Origin: Candidatus Gastranaerophilales bacterium
GTDB lineage: Bacteria > Cyanobacteriota > Vampirovibrionia > Gastranaerophilales > Gastranaerophilaceae
Assembly (NCBI GenBank): GCA_900770525.1
Contig: CAAHDT010000034.1
Coordinates: 1 to 64,000 of the forward strand
Direction of reading: 5' to 3'
DNA length: 64,000 nt
This document shows positions 1 through 7,624 of the stretch, piece after piece. Every line of letters begins with the position of its first letter. Position 1 is the stretch's first letter. The notes under the pieces were generated by a model. The model was not told the origin of the DNA. It searched no databases and saw only the letters and a list, made by a program, of their open reading frames with translations. The position numbers and the translations under genes are program-made.

Positions 1-37
1 CGACCCTTCCTTTTACCGTTTTCCGACAACATGAAAT

Positions 38-94
38 CCTGAAAAGATTAAAAATCTAGTCGTTTTTAACGGCTTAAATTTTATCTTATTCAGG
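38..94. repeat. Interspersed imperfect palindrome, copy A
   Basis: A 57-bp imperfect palindrome opens with CCTGAAAAGATTA and closes with TTATCTTATTCAGG, followed by ATGACATG. Its reverse complement closely matches 55131-55186, so the window has two copies in opposite orientation. It lies in non-coding sequence upstream of the stator genes. A separate 7-bp hairpin (GGGGCAA 110-116, TTGCCCC 121-127) follows it. The rest of 1-179 shows no gene. It is probably a small non-autonomous or REP-like intergenic element; no transposase is nearby. Confidence 0.7.
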
Positions 95-179
95 ATGACA
101 TGTTTTGGTGGGGCAATTTTTTGCCCCCTACATTTCTATTTACTCGGTTTCTGCTCATAATGTCGTTTTGTTCAAAAAC

Positions 180-208
180 TTGACCCTAATGAGAAAATTT
201 GCTACAAT
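180..208 (+). promoter_or_regulatory. Sigma-70 promoter for the stator genes
   Basis: TTGACC at 180-185 and TACAAT at 203-208 are separated by 17 bp, with a TGC extended -10 just before TACAAT. The expected start of transcription is near 215. The ribosome site GGAGAG (222-227) precedes the ATG at 233, so the leader is short. Confidence 0.75.
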
Positions 209-232
209 TTTGCTTAAGAATGGAGAGATTGT

Positions 233-1138
233 ATGAATTTTTTGCGAATAATTACTGATATACCAATTTTATTTGTACTAACACTGTTTATTTCGTCTTT
301 GGTGTTCTGTATAAACAAATATACTTTTGTAAATAAAAATTTGAAGTTGTTCCACGCTTTTATTAAAAACTTTAAAAAAACTGACCTTAATTTTAGATTT
401 AAAGAGATTGATGAGTGGATGTCAAGAAATCCATACGTATCAGCAGCTTGGCTAGAATTTAAAAACACTCTTGTGTTTTCAGAATCTATTCCACTAAAAG
501 GGCAAAATAACAATCTTACCTATAAAGAAGTTTCTACAACTATCCAAAATATTCAAACAACCGTTGACCCATTATACTTTTTTGATGAAGAATCTTTGAT
601 TACATCTAAATTTAATTACAAGTTTTTGCAATCAGTTTCAACTATATTGACAGGTTGTGGACCTTTGTTTACCTTTTTAAACATCGCAATCGCATTTGGT
701 AAAATTGACTTTAGCACACAAGAAAAAACTATTGCATCAGTTTCAAGTTTGATGGGAAGCATGCAGGTTGCGGCTTTAGTATCAGTTGTTGCGGTAGGTT
801 CTTCTTTGATATTTATTATTTTTGAGAAGTTGGCTTATAACAAACTATGCAAACAACCGTTGTATGCGGTACAAGATTGTATGGCAAAGTTGTTTGACAA
901 TATTTCTTCCGAAAAATTCTTGCTTGAACTTTTGAAAGAAACAAAAATTCAGAACAATGCTTTGCAACATTTAATCGGAGAACTTCCAGATAGCTTTAAG
1001 ATAGCGTTGAATTCAGGTATTGCAGGAAACCTTGTCCCATACCTTGAAAACTTGATATACGGTATTAATTTAATGAACAAGCAAATGAAAGAAGTTGCCA
1101 AAGCCGGTAAATCTGACGATGTTGATGATTTGTTTTAA
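233..1138 (+). CDS. MotA/ZorA/TolQ-like stator membrane protein
   Basis: A 301-residue membrane protein. Spans are seen at about residues 9-27, 131-156 and 174-200. The last two carry the pattern of the MotA/TolQ/ExbB and ZorA families: a glycine/threonine-rich segment with GPLFTF near 143-148, then an SLMGSMQVAALVS-type helix. In those families this subunit forms a ring around a MotB/ZorB dimer and converts ion flow into torque. The next gene, 12 bp downstream, encodes just such a partner. It lacks the long cytoplasmic tail of true Zorya ZorA. No flagellar, Tol or Zorya effector (zorC/zorD) genes are near, so the target of the motor is unknown. The start is supported by GGAGAG 5 bp upstream and a strong promoter. 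Confidence 0.7.
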   Translation: MNFLRIITDIPILFVLTLFISSLVFCINKYTFVNKNLKLFHAFIKNFKKTDLNFRFKEIDEWMSRNPYVSAAWLEFKNTLVFSESIPLKGQNNNLTYKEVSTTIQNIQTTVDPLYFFDEESLITSKFNYKFLQSVSTILTGCGPLFTFLNIAIAFGKIDFSTQEKTIASVSSLMGSMQVAALVSVVAVGSSLIFIIFEKLAYNKLCKQPLYAVQDCMAKLFDNISSEKFLLELLKETKIQNNALQHLIGELPDSFKIALNSGIAGNLVPYLENLIYGINLMNKQMKEVAKAGKSDDVDDLF

Positions 1139-1150
1139 CGGAGAAATGTT

Positions 1151-1855
1151 GTGAGTATATATAGCAAAAAAAAGAATATTGATGATGGTGATAATAACAA
1201 CATTTTCTGGACAACAATGGCAGATTTGCTATTAGGGTTGGCGATTATCTTTATGACTCTGTTTGTTTTGGCGATAACAGGTTTCTCTCAAGAAACAATG
1301 GAACTACAACAAAGTAAAATTCAGGCTGCAGAAGAATTGACCGAGTTATTAAAAGAAGAAAATATTGAAGCGGAAGTTGATTCTTTGACGGGTAATGTAA
1401 AAATTTCCGATTTGCAGTTGTTTAATGTCGGAAGTTATCAGTTATCTCCTAAGGGTAAGGAATTTTTGAATAAGTTTGTTCCGATATATGTTAATACAAT
1501 TTTTGAAAAACCTGTTTTGTTTGAAAATATCGAAAATATTATTATCGAAGGACATACCGATTCTCAAATGTTTAAGGATGCAAAAACTCCGAATGAACAG
1601 TTTACCAGAAATATGCAACTTAGTTTGCAACGTGCAGCGGCTGTTCAAGATTATATGTTTAAAACAAATTATAATAAAAAGAATGACGCTCAATTGAGAA
1701 AAATTGTTATTGTTGAGGGACATTCATATTCTAATCCTGTTTTAGATAAAAATGGAAAAGAAGATTACGCAAAGAGTAGAAGAGTAGAATTAAAATTAAG
1801 AGTGAAAGGGAAGAGCATTTCAAAAGTGTTCGGGTTTGATTTTGGCGGAAATTAA
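1151..1855 (+). CDS. MotB/ZorB-like stator protein with OmpA-like domain
   Basis: A 234-residue protein with a GTG start and ACGGAGAAA upstream. It has a short cytoplasmic head, one membrane span at about 22-43 and a periplasmic OmpA/MotB-type peptidoglycan-binding domain (about 80-230) containing EGHTDSQ and the terminal KSRRVELKLR motif. Asp25 in the span (MADLLLGL) sits where MotB and ZorB carry their essential ion-binding aspartate. This makes it the inner partner of the preceding stator ring. The pair most likely forms a peptidoglycan-anchored ion-driven motor. What it drives cannot be read from this window. Confidence 0.75.
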   Translation: MSIYSKKKNIDDGDNNNIFWTTMADLLLGLAIIFMTLFVLAITGFSQETMELQQSKIQAAEELTELLKEENIEAEVDSLTGNVKISDLQLFNVGSYQLSPKGKEFLNKFVPIYVNTIFEKPVLFENIENIIIEGHTDSQMFKDAKTPNEQFTRNMQLSLQRAAAVQDYMFKTNYNKKNDAQLRKIVIVEGHSYSNPVLDKNGKEDYAKSRRVELKLRVKGKSISKVFGFDFGGN

Positions 1856-3209
1856 TAAAGATTTTATTTTAGAAACAATTAATATGATAAAGTTGTACAA
1901 CCTTGATATAAGGACTGTTACACTTGCTTTGAGTTTAAGGGATTGTATGCACCCTGATATTGATGTTGTATGTGATAATATTTATAACAAGATTAAAAAA
2001 TATGCGAAAAATCTTGTTGAATATGCTAACGAACTGGAAAATGAGTATTCAATTCCGATTATTAACAAGAGAATTTCGGTAACACCTATTTCAATAATTG
2101 GTGAATCTTGTAAAAATCCTGATTATGTAAAAATTGCTTTGACATTAGATAAAGCTGCAAAAGAAGTCGGGGTTAACTTTATTGGCGGTTTTTCAGCACT
2201 TGTTGAAAAGGGATTTACTCGTGGTGATAAACTTTTGATTGAAAGTATTCCGGAGGCTCTGGCTAAAACAGAAAGACTTTGTTCATCCGTAAATCTTGCG
2301 ACTTCAAAGGCAGGTATTAATATGGATGCAATTTTGAAGATGTCAGAGATTATAAAAAAATCGGCAGAACTTACTAAAGATAATGAGAGTATTGGTGCTG
2401 CAAAGCTTGTTTGTTTCTGTAATTCGGCTAGTGATAATCCGTTTATGGCTGGTGCTTATTGCGGTTTTGGAGAACCTGAATGTGCACTGAATGTTGGTGT
2501 TTCCGGTCCTGGAGTTGTAAGAGCCGCTATTGAAAACATGCCGGAAGGTGCAAACTTAAGCGAAGTGGCTAATACAATCAAAAAAATAGCATATAAAATC
2601 ACATCAACAGGTGAGTTGGTTGGTAGAAAACTTGCACAGAAATTAGATATTCCGTTTGGTGTAATTGACTTGTCCTTGGCACCGACTCCTGCGGAGGGTG
2701 ATAGTGTTGCAGGAATTTTTCAGGCAATGGGATTAGAACATGCCGGTGCACACGGAACGACGGCGGCGCTTGCTATGCTTAATGATGCTGTTAAAAAAGG
2801 TGGAATTATGGCAAGTTCTCATGTCGGAGGACTTTCAGGTGCTTTTATTCCTGTTTCGGAAGATGCCGGCATGATTGAAGCAGCCGAAAACGGATATTTA
2901 ACTTTTGACAAATTAGAAGCGATGACTTGTGTTTGTTCGGTCGGGTTAGATATGATTGCAATCCCCGGAGATACTCCAACAAGCACAATTGCCGGTATGA
3001 TTGCTGATGAAATGGCTATTGGTATGATTAACAAAAAAACTACTGCTGTTAGAATTATTCCAGCTATTGGAAAGGGTGTTGGCGAAAGTATTCACTTTGG
3101 CGGACTTTTGGGTGATGCACCTATCATGCCTGTAAACAAATTATCTTCATTAAATTTTGTCAAACGAGGGGGGAGAATTCCTGCCCCAATTCATAGTTTA
3201 AATAATTAG
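1836..3209 (+). CDS. UPF0210/DUF711 (PFL) family protein
   Basis: A 457-residue protein collinear over its full length with the UPF0210 family. Recognised signatures are LDIRTVTLALSLRDC, NKRISVTPIS, VGVNFIGGFSALV, ASDNPFMAGA, LSLAPTPAEGDSVA, AHGTTAALAML and the C-terminal RGGRIPAPIHS. The family is structurally related to pyruvate formate-lyase/ribonucleotide reductase-like folds but its reaction is unknown. Many Firmicutes place an ACT-domain gene before it; here the stator genes precede it instead and no ACT partner is seen. The start is unclear: TTG at 1836 overlaps the upstream gene by 20 bp, and TTG at 1842 gives a slightly shorter protein. It probably shares the stator transcript. Confidence 0.85.
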   Translation: MILAEINKDFILETINMIKLYNLDIRTVTLALSLRDCMHPDIDVVCDNIYNKIKKYAKNLVEYANELENEYSIPIINKRISVTPISIIGESCKNPDYVKIALTLDKAAKEVGVNFIGGFSALVEKGFTRGDKLLIESIPEALAKTERLCSSVNLATSKAGINMDAILKMSEIIKKSAELTKDNESIGAAKLVCFCNSASDNPFMAGAYCGFGEPECALNVGVSGPGVVRAAIENMPEGANLSEVANTIKKIAYKITSTGELVGRKLAQKLDIPFGVIDLSLAPTPAEGDSVAGIFQAMGLEHAGAHGTTAALAMLNDAVKKGGIMASSHVGGLSGAFIPVSEDAGMIEAAENGYLTFDKLEAMTCVCSVGLDMIAIPGDTPTSTIAGMIADEMAIGMINKKTTAVRIIPAIGKGVGESIHFGGLLGDAPIMPVNKLSSLNFVKRGGRIPAPIHSLNN

Positions 3210-3227
3210 TGTTTTTTAGGAGTTTGT

Positions 3228-3569
3228 ATGGGAAAAACTTTAAATGAATTGGCTGGTGATTTGAAAAGTTATATACTTGAAGTCAATTCTAACATGCGTA
3301 GTAATTCTACGTTTCGTCCTGAAAGGTATAATAATTTGAAGCTTAGTATGGATGTGGCGAAAGAAAAAATTCCACATGTTACAATAGGACTTGGAATTTC
3401 TGAGGTGACGTATAATCTTAATACTTTAGAAAAAATGGATGGATCACTTGGGGCAGATGAAAAATATGTGCAAAGGTGGTTTAATAAAACAGGCGTAATA
3501 GAACATTTAAAAACAGGGTGGGATAAACGCGTGAAAAATCGTGGAAAAATTACTGATGTCGAAGATTAG
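3228..3569 (+). CDS. Hypothetical protein, 113 aa
   Basis: A small basic soluble protein with no signal peptide, membrane span or recognised domain. The start is well supported: AGGAG lies about 6 bp before ATG, and the gene follows the UPF0210 gene by 18 bp, so it is probably the last gene of that transcript. It has a mixed helical look and several charged residues at the C terminus (KRVKNRGKITDVED). I do not recognise it. Confidence 0.65.
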   Translation: MGKTLNELAGDLKSYILEVNSNMRSNSTFRPERYNNLKLSMDVAKEKIPHVTIGLGISEVTYNLNTLEKMDGSLGADEKYVQRWFNKTGVIEHLKTGWDKRVKNRGKITDVED

Positions 3570-3614
3570 TTTTGCTTACGTCTAGTGTGTACGAGCTTTA
3601 GCGTTACGAAAATT

Positions 3615-3645
3615 TATAAAAAAAATTCCGGTATTACCGGAATTT
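3615..3645 (-). terminator. Intrinsic terminator of the TPR membrane gene
   Basis: AAATTCCGGTA (3623-3633) and TACCGGAATTT (3635-3645) form an 11-bp stem. On the minus strand the stem is followed by a run of seven or more T. It ends the leftward gene at 3684-4061 and may also slow rightward transcription from 3569. Confidence 0.75.
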
Positions 3646-3683
3646 AGGTGGATAGATTATTAGAATATCACTAAGAACAGAGT

Positions 3684-4061
3684 TTAATTAAATCTTTTTA
3701 TCGTGTTTTTTCTATAATTTATAATGATTTGTGCGATAGCGAATAACGAAAACATATTTAAAAAATTGTTATAACCGTTTGTACTTAGCCAAACCATAAT
3801 TGCAACGATAGCAAGGATTAAAAGGTTATAATAACTTCCTATTTTTACTTCTGTTTGACGAATAATTTTGTTGTAATTAAATTTGTATATTTTATTTTCA
3901 GGTGCAAGGCGGATTGCTTTTTTTAAGAGATTTGTTGCTTCATTGTAGTCATTTTTATATCTGTACAAAAACATTGCATAATCGTTGTATAATTCTGCGC
4001 TGTTTGGGTATAGTTTTATTGCTTTTGTAAATTCTTTTTCAATTTTTAAAGTCTTGTTCAT
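3684..4061 (-). CDS. TPR protein with C-terminal membrane anchor
   Basis: A 125-residue protein. Residues about 5-70 hold roughly two tetratricopeptide repeats (AIKLYPNSAELYNDYAMFL and AIRLAPENKIYKFNY patterns). Two close hydrophobic segments follow at about 76-94 and 98-112. AAGGAGAAGG lies just upstream of the ATG. TPR units bind partner proteins, so this may be a small membrane-tethered adaptor. It is transcribed alone and divergently from the 4238 gene. Confidence 0.6.
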   Translation of the reverse strand: MNKTLKIEKEFTKAIKLYPNSAELYNDYAMFLYRYKNDYNEATNLLKKAIRLAPENKIYKFNYNKIIRQTEVKIGSYYNLLILAIVAIMVWLSTNGYNNFLNMFSLFAIAQIIINYRKNTIKRFN

Positions 4062-4237
4062 TTCCTTCTCCTTAATCTTCCTTTCTGCTTACAAGACTAA
4101 AATAACAAGTCGATACGACAAAAACGGTCGTGTGATAGAATATTAAAATTTTTTTACATTATTATTATAAATATGCAAATTTTATAATTTACGTGCTTTA
4201 AACTAACCAAAGAAACATAAGTGAAAGGATTATACAG

Positions 4238-5749
4238 ATGATTTCAGCCATAAGCGGTTTTAAATTTGACTCAATTAATAAATTTAACTATGTAAAAAAC
4301 AATCAAGTGAATACACCTACGCAAAGTTTTGTTAATAGTCCGAGAATGCTTTCTAAGGATACCGTTAGCTTTACAGGCATGTCGGCTCCATCGCAGTATA
4401 AATCGGTGTTTGAGTATTTGGCGGCTGATATTTTAGGTAAAAATAAAAAGTTTCAAGTTGATGGCAGTATGCTTTCTGCAAATAATATCGGGAAAGCATT
4501 AGATAAGTTGTTTGCTTTGAATAAAGTTTATGGACCATATACGGAAAGTAATTCTGCAAAAATTAAATGGAAATCTTATATTCCTCAAGATATAAGAGAT
4601 TTTTCTATTGACAAAATTAATGAAGCGAGGGCGTCTCGACTTCAACAGTGGCAAAAGTTCTTGGAAGCTCCGCAGACAAGTGACATAGCCCAAAATCATC
4701 AAAAATTAACTGACATTGTTCAAAACAATAACGCACTTAAATTTGTTATTTGGAATGCTGTTAATAGTGAGTTGAAGAATAATAACAGGCATATTCCGGT
4801 GCCATTTGAGCCGGAAGCTTTGTATCGTACAGTACTCGGTTTCGAGAAAATTGAACCGCTAGACAGGGCGGTACGTTGTGCATCTCCTTCATTTATTGAA
4901 ATTTATACGCACAGACTTAGAGATTTGTTATTAGAAAATAAAGGTTTATCCGACAATAAATCTGTTTGGGTTCGTATTCCTTCAATAAAGAATGATCCTT
5001 CGCATAAAGAAAAAAATATTGAGACTTTAGAAATTCTTTCGAATAGGAACTGGTGTACTCGTTCTAGTGTCGATAAAGCAGAGGCTGCACTAGAAGATGG
5101 TGATTTCTTCGTTTATCTTGAAAGAGATAAAAATAATTTGTGGAAAACAAAAATAGGGATGACTTCTTCCCAAGGTAAAATTGACCAAATTCAAGGGCCT
5201 GATAATAACAATATCGTTCCGTTGAGTGAAGTTGAAAATATAAGAAATTATATTAAATCGCAAGGACTAAAATGCCAATCTGGAGTTGTTTCAGAAGGTC
5301 CAAAGGCAATGCAACAAATATTAATCAGCGAACATTTGAATAAATTTGATGAAAGTCTTGGCAAAACATTAGAAAAAGCTATTAAAGATGACGATGATTT
5401 TGGTATGTTGAAGTTTTTAGGTTCCAAAGTAAAAAAATTAGATAATGGTAAATTGGAAATCAGTTCATACAAACCAAACTACAGCCTTGATTTAAAGAGT
5501 GGTTTATCTGTTCCTTATTCAATGCTTGGTATAAATGAAGATGTTTTACTTAAAAATGTAGAAAAAATTGATGGTAACTGGGTGTTAGATAATAAAAATC
5601 AACTATTTAATTCTTCAATAACTACGTTCCCTCCATCATTAAAAACTGTTAACGGAAGAATAGTATGTTCTCAAAAACAATTTGATAAATTTGGTGCAGA
5701 TTTTCAAAGAGTTCTCGGTAACAACGGTAAAATAATAGTTCATGAATAA
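4238..5749 (+). CDS. Large uncharacterised effector-like protein with N-terminal F-x-G tag
   Basis: A 503-residue protein without a Sec signal or membrane span. It starts MISAISGFKF and carries the tag DTVSFTG at residues 41-47 after a low-complexity, Asn-rich N terminus. The middle, about residues 265-345, has a conserved-looking block with NRNWCTRSS, LEDGDFFVYLER and KIDQIQGPDNNNIVPL. This resembles an uncharacterised domain I have seen in large proteins of gut and candidate-phylum bacteria, but I cannot name its function. AAAGGA precedes the ATG by about 10 bp. It is a single gene, divergent from the TPR gene. No terminator is obvious after it. Confidence 0.6.
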   Translation: MISAISGFKFDSINKFNYVKNNQVNTPTQSFVNSPRMLSKDTVSFTGMSAPSQYKSVFEYLAADILGKNKKFQVDGSMLSANNIGKALDKLFALNKVYGPYTESNSAKIKWKSYIPQDIRDFSIDKINEARASRLQQWQKFLEAPQTSDIAQNHQKLTDIVQNNNALKFVIWNAVNSELKNNNRHIPVPFEPEALYRTVLGFEKIEPLDRAVRCASPSFIEIYTHRLRDLLLENKGLSDNKSVWVRIPSIKNDPSHKEKNIETLEILSNRNWCTRSSVDKAEAALEDGDFFVYLERDKNNLWKTKIGMTSSQGKIDQIQGPDNNNIVPLSEVENIRNYIKSQGLKCQSGVVSEGPKAMQQILISEHLNKFDESLGKTLEKAIKDDDDFGMLKFLGSKVKKLDNGKLEISSYKPNYSLDLKSGLSVPYSMLGINEDVLLKNVEKIDGNWVLDNKNQLFNSSITTFPPSLKTVNGRIVCSQKQFDKFGADFQRVLGNNGKIIVHE

Positions 5750-5892
5750 GCAGAAATTGTTTGTTGAGGTATTGTGTGATACTGTCCAATTTTATTGCGG
5801 TTTTATTGCGCGGTAGTTTTTCTTCACATTTCTTTATTTTCAACGAAAGGTTTGGAGTTTTGCTTGCAATTAATGTTAATTTGTGGTTTCAT

Positions 5893-5966
5893 GTAATCGG
5901 AACGGGCAATTCCTCTTAGCCTTGTTCAAGGAAAGTCAACAAGCGGCGGTTGAAATTCCGACAAAT
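5893..5966 (+). promoter_or_regulatory. Possible structured leader of rpsP
   Basis: The 245-bp gap before rpsP contains no ORF but has nested complementarity just upstream of the gene. TCGGAA (5898-5903) can pair with TTCCGA (5956-5961). Inside, CTTGTT can pair with AACAAG, or CCTTG with CAAGG; these two hairpins exclude each other. It could be a ribosomal-protein autoregulatory leader. It matches no riboswitch consensus that I recognise. Confidence 0.35.
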
Positions 5967-5994
5967 GTACAATTAATAAGAAGGAAAAAACAAA

Positions 5995-6369
5995 ATGTTA
6001 AAAATCAGACTTAAAAGATTAGGTGCTAAAAAGAACCCGTCATACAGAATCGTTGTTATCAACTCTACTTCAAAAAGAGAAGGTAAACCGGTTCAAGAAT
6101 TGGGACACTATAACCCAAAAACTAAAGTTATGTTGTTGAACTTGGAAGCAGCTCAAGATTGGGTTAAAAAAGGTGCTCAACCTACAGAAACAGTTGCTTA
6201 CTTGATGAAAAACTGTAATGCTGACGGTACTTTGAACTACCAGAAAAAAGAAACAGTTAAGCTTTCTAAAAAGGCTCAAGCTAAAGCTGCTGCTGAAGCA
6301 GAAGCTAAGGCAAAAGCTGAAGAAGAAGCAAAAGCTGCAGCTGAAGCTGCAACAGAAGCTCAAGCTTAA
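5995..6369 (+). CDS. rpsP: 30S ribosomal protein S16
   Basis: The first ~80 residues are a standard S16: MLKIRLKRLGAKKNP, SYRIVV, NSTSKREGKPVQELGHYNP. S16 binds 16S rRNA early in 30S assembly. A roughly 40-residue C-terminal tail made almost only of Ala, Lys and Glu follows (KAAAEAEAKAKAEEE). It is probably helical or disordered and longer than in typical ~80-90 residue S16 proteins. AAGAAGGA precedes the ATG. Unlike many bacteria, rimM and trmD do not follow; the gene stands alone between its leader and a terminator. Confidence 0.97.
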   Translation: MLKIRLKRLGAKKNPSYRIVVINSTSKREGKPVQELGHYNPKTKVMLLNLEAAQDWVKKGAQPTETVAYLMKNCNADGTLNYQKKETVKLSKKAQAKAAAEAEAKAKAEEEAKAAAEAATEAQA

Positions 6370-6393
6370 TTATTATAAATTTAAAGTAAATCT

Positions 6394-6425
6394 AATCCCT
6401 GTCATTTTGTGGCAGGGATTTTTCT
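6394..6425 (+). terminator. Intrinsic terminator of rpsP
   Basis: AATCCCTG (6394-6401) pairs with CAGGGATT (6413-6420), and the stem can extend inward with a G-U pair. A T-rich run follows directly. Confidence 0.9.
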
Positions 6426-6458
6426 TGTGTAAAGTTTAAGTTTTTAAAATTTTTTAAC

Positions 6459-6490
6459 AAAAAAAATGGCTGAACCATAGATATTCAGCC
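6459..6490 (-). terminator. Intrinsic terminator of the dnaG-rpoD operon
   Basis: GGCTGAA (6468-6474) and TTCAGCC (6484-6490) form a stem. Read leftward it is followed by eight T (A-run 6459-6466). It lies 34 bp after the rpoD stop. Confidence 0.9.
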
Positions 6491-6523
6491 GTTTCGGATT
6501 TTAATGAATGAAAAAATATAAAT

Positions 6524-7624
6524 CTAACTTTCAACGTATTCTCTTAGACGTTTGCTTCTGTTAGGGTGACGAAGTTTTCTAAGAGCTTTTGCCTCAATTT
6601 GTCTAATACGTTCACGTGTTACACCGAACAATTGTCCAACTTCTTCTAATGTTCTTTGGCGTCCATCATCCATCCCGAAACGTAATCTAAGAACATCACG
6701 TTCTCTTGGTGATAGTGTACATAAAACTTCTGCCAAATCTTCTCTAAGAAGTTCGGAAGCAACTGTTTTAATAGGTGCATCAGCCTCTTTATCTTCAATG
6801 AAATCTCCCAAACGAGAATCTTCTTCTTTGCCGATAGGAGTTTCAAGTGATAAAGGTTCTTGTGCAATTTTGATGATTTCACGAAGTTTTGGAATTGAAA
6901 CATTCATTTCAATAGCCAATTCGTCTTCGGTTGGTTTTCTTGAAAGTTCTTGAGCAAGTCTTCTTGTAACTTTCTTAAGTTTGTTAATAGTTTCAACCAT
7001 ATGAACCGGTATACGGATTGTTCTTGCTTGATCTGCAATAGCTCTTGTGATTGCTTGTCTAATCCACCATGTTGCATATGTTGAGAATTTAAAACCTCTT
7101 TCGTGGTCAAATTTTTCAGCAGCTCTAATTAGACCTAAGTTTCCTTCTTGGATTAAGTCTAAGAACAACATTCCGCGACCAACGTATTTTTTAGCGATAC
7201 TTACAACTAAACGTAAGTTAGCTTGAACCAATTTTCTTTTAGCGATTGCCCCAGGGGTACCACCTTCAAGAATTTTTCTGGCAAGTTCAATTTCTTCATT
7301 TGCGGAGAGTAGTTTAATTCTTCCTATTTCCCTCAAATATAATCTTACCGGATCATCAACAGCAATTCCTTTTGGAACATCCATTCCTTGTTGATTCACT
7401 CCGTCATGATTATTGGTCATATAGATATCTTCCATACTGACCTTAGACCCCATTTTTTCTGTAACTATATCTTCAATATTATCGGTACTAATGTCCATAT
7501 TCATATAGTTAACCCCGCTAGGGTCTGCATCAAGGTTTACATCCTCACTTAAATCATTTAAGTTCATTGAATCATCATCAAGAACACTTACAATTGAGGA
7601 GTTAGGTTGTCTTTTTTTAGTCAT
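6524..7624 (-). CDS. rpoD: Primary RNA polymerase sigma factor (sigma-70)
   Basis: A 366-residue group 1 sigma factor. Region 1.2 begins near residue 88 (DDPVRLYLREIGRIKLL). Region 2 has NLRLVVSIAKKY, DLIQEGNLGL and the -10 recognition segment FSTYATWWIRQAI. Region 3 follows. Region 4 ends with the -35 binding helix-turn-helix TLEEVGQLFGVTRERIRQIE. The acidic N terminus is short and the large non-conserved insert of proteobacterial RpoD is missing, as in cyanobacterial SigA. The ATG overlaps the end of dnaG by 8 bp, so the two are co-transcribed and probably translationally coupled. The many TTGNNN-17-TANNNT promoters in this window fit such a factor. Confidence 0.96.
   Translation of the reverse strand: MTKKRQPNSSIVSVLDDDSMNLNDLSEDVNLDADPSGVNYMNMDISTDNIEDIVTEKMGSKVSMEDIYMTNNHDGVNQQGMDVPKGIAVDDPVRLYLREIGRIKLLSANEEIELARKILEGGTPGAIAKRKLVQANLRLVVSIAKKYVGRGMLFLDLIQEGNLGLIRAAEKFDHERGFKFSTYATWWIRQAITRAIADQARTIRIPVHMVETINKLKKVTRRLAQELSRKPTEDELAIEMNVSIPKLREIIKIAQEPLSLETPIGKEEDSRLGDFIEDKEADAPIKTVASELLREDLAEVLCTLSPRERDVLRLRFGMDDGRQRTLEEVGQLFGVTRERIRQIEAKALRKLRHPNRSKRLREYVES

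Noticed and set aside
214..513. Antisense ORF over the stator gene
   Set aside because: It has no ribosome site or domain and overlaps a well-supported gene; many similar shadow frames arise from the AT-rich composition.
233..1855. Complete Zorya anti-phage system
   Set aside because: Only ZorA/ZorB-like proteins are present; zorC, zorD and zorE are absent and the ZorA-like protein lacks the long tail. Called an orphan stator pair instead.
4153..4188. Promoter TTTACA...TATAAT before the 4238 gene
   Set aside because: The spacing is 24 bp, too long; an alternative with TTAAAA at 4143 and TATAAA at 4166 is weak, so neither is listed.
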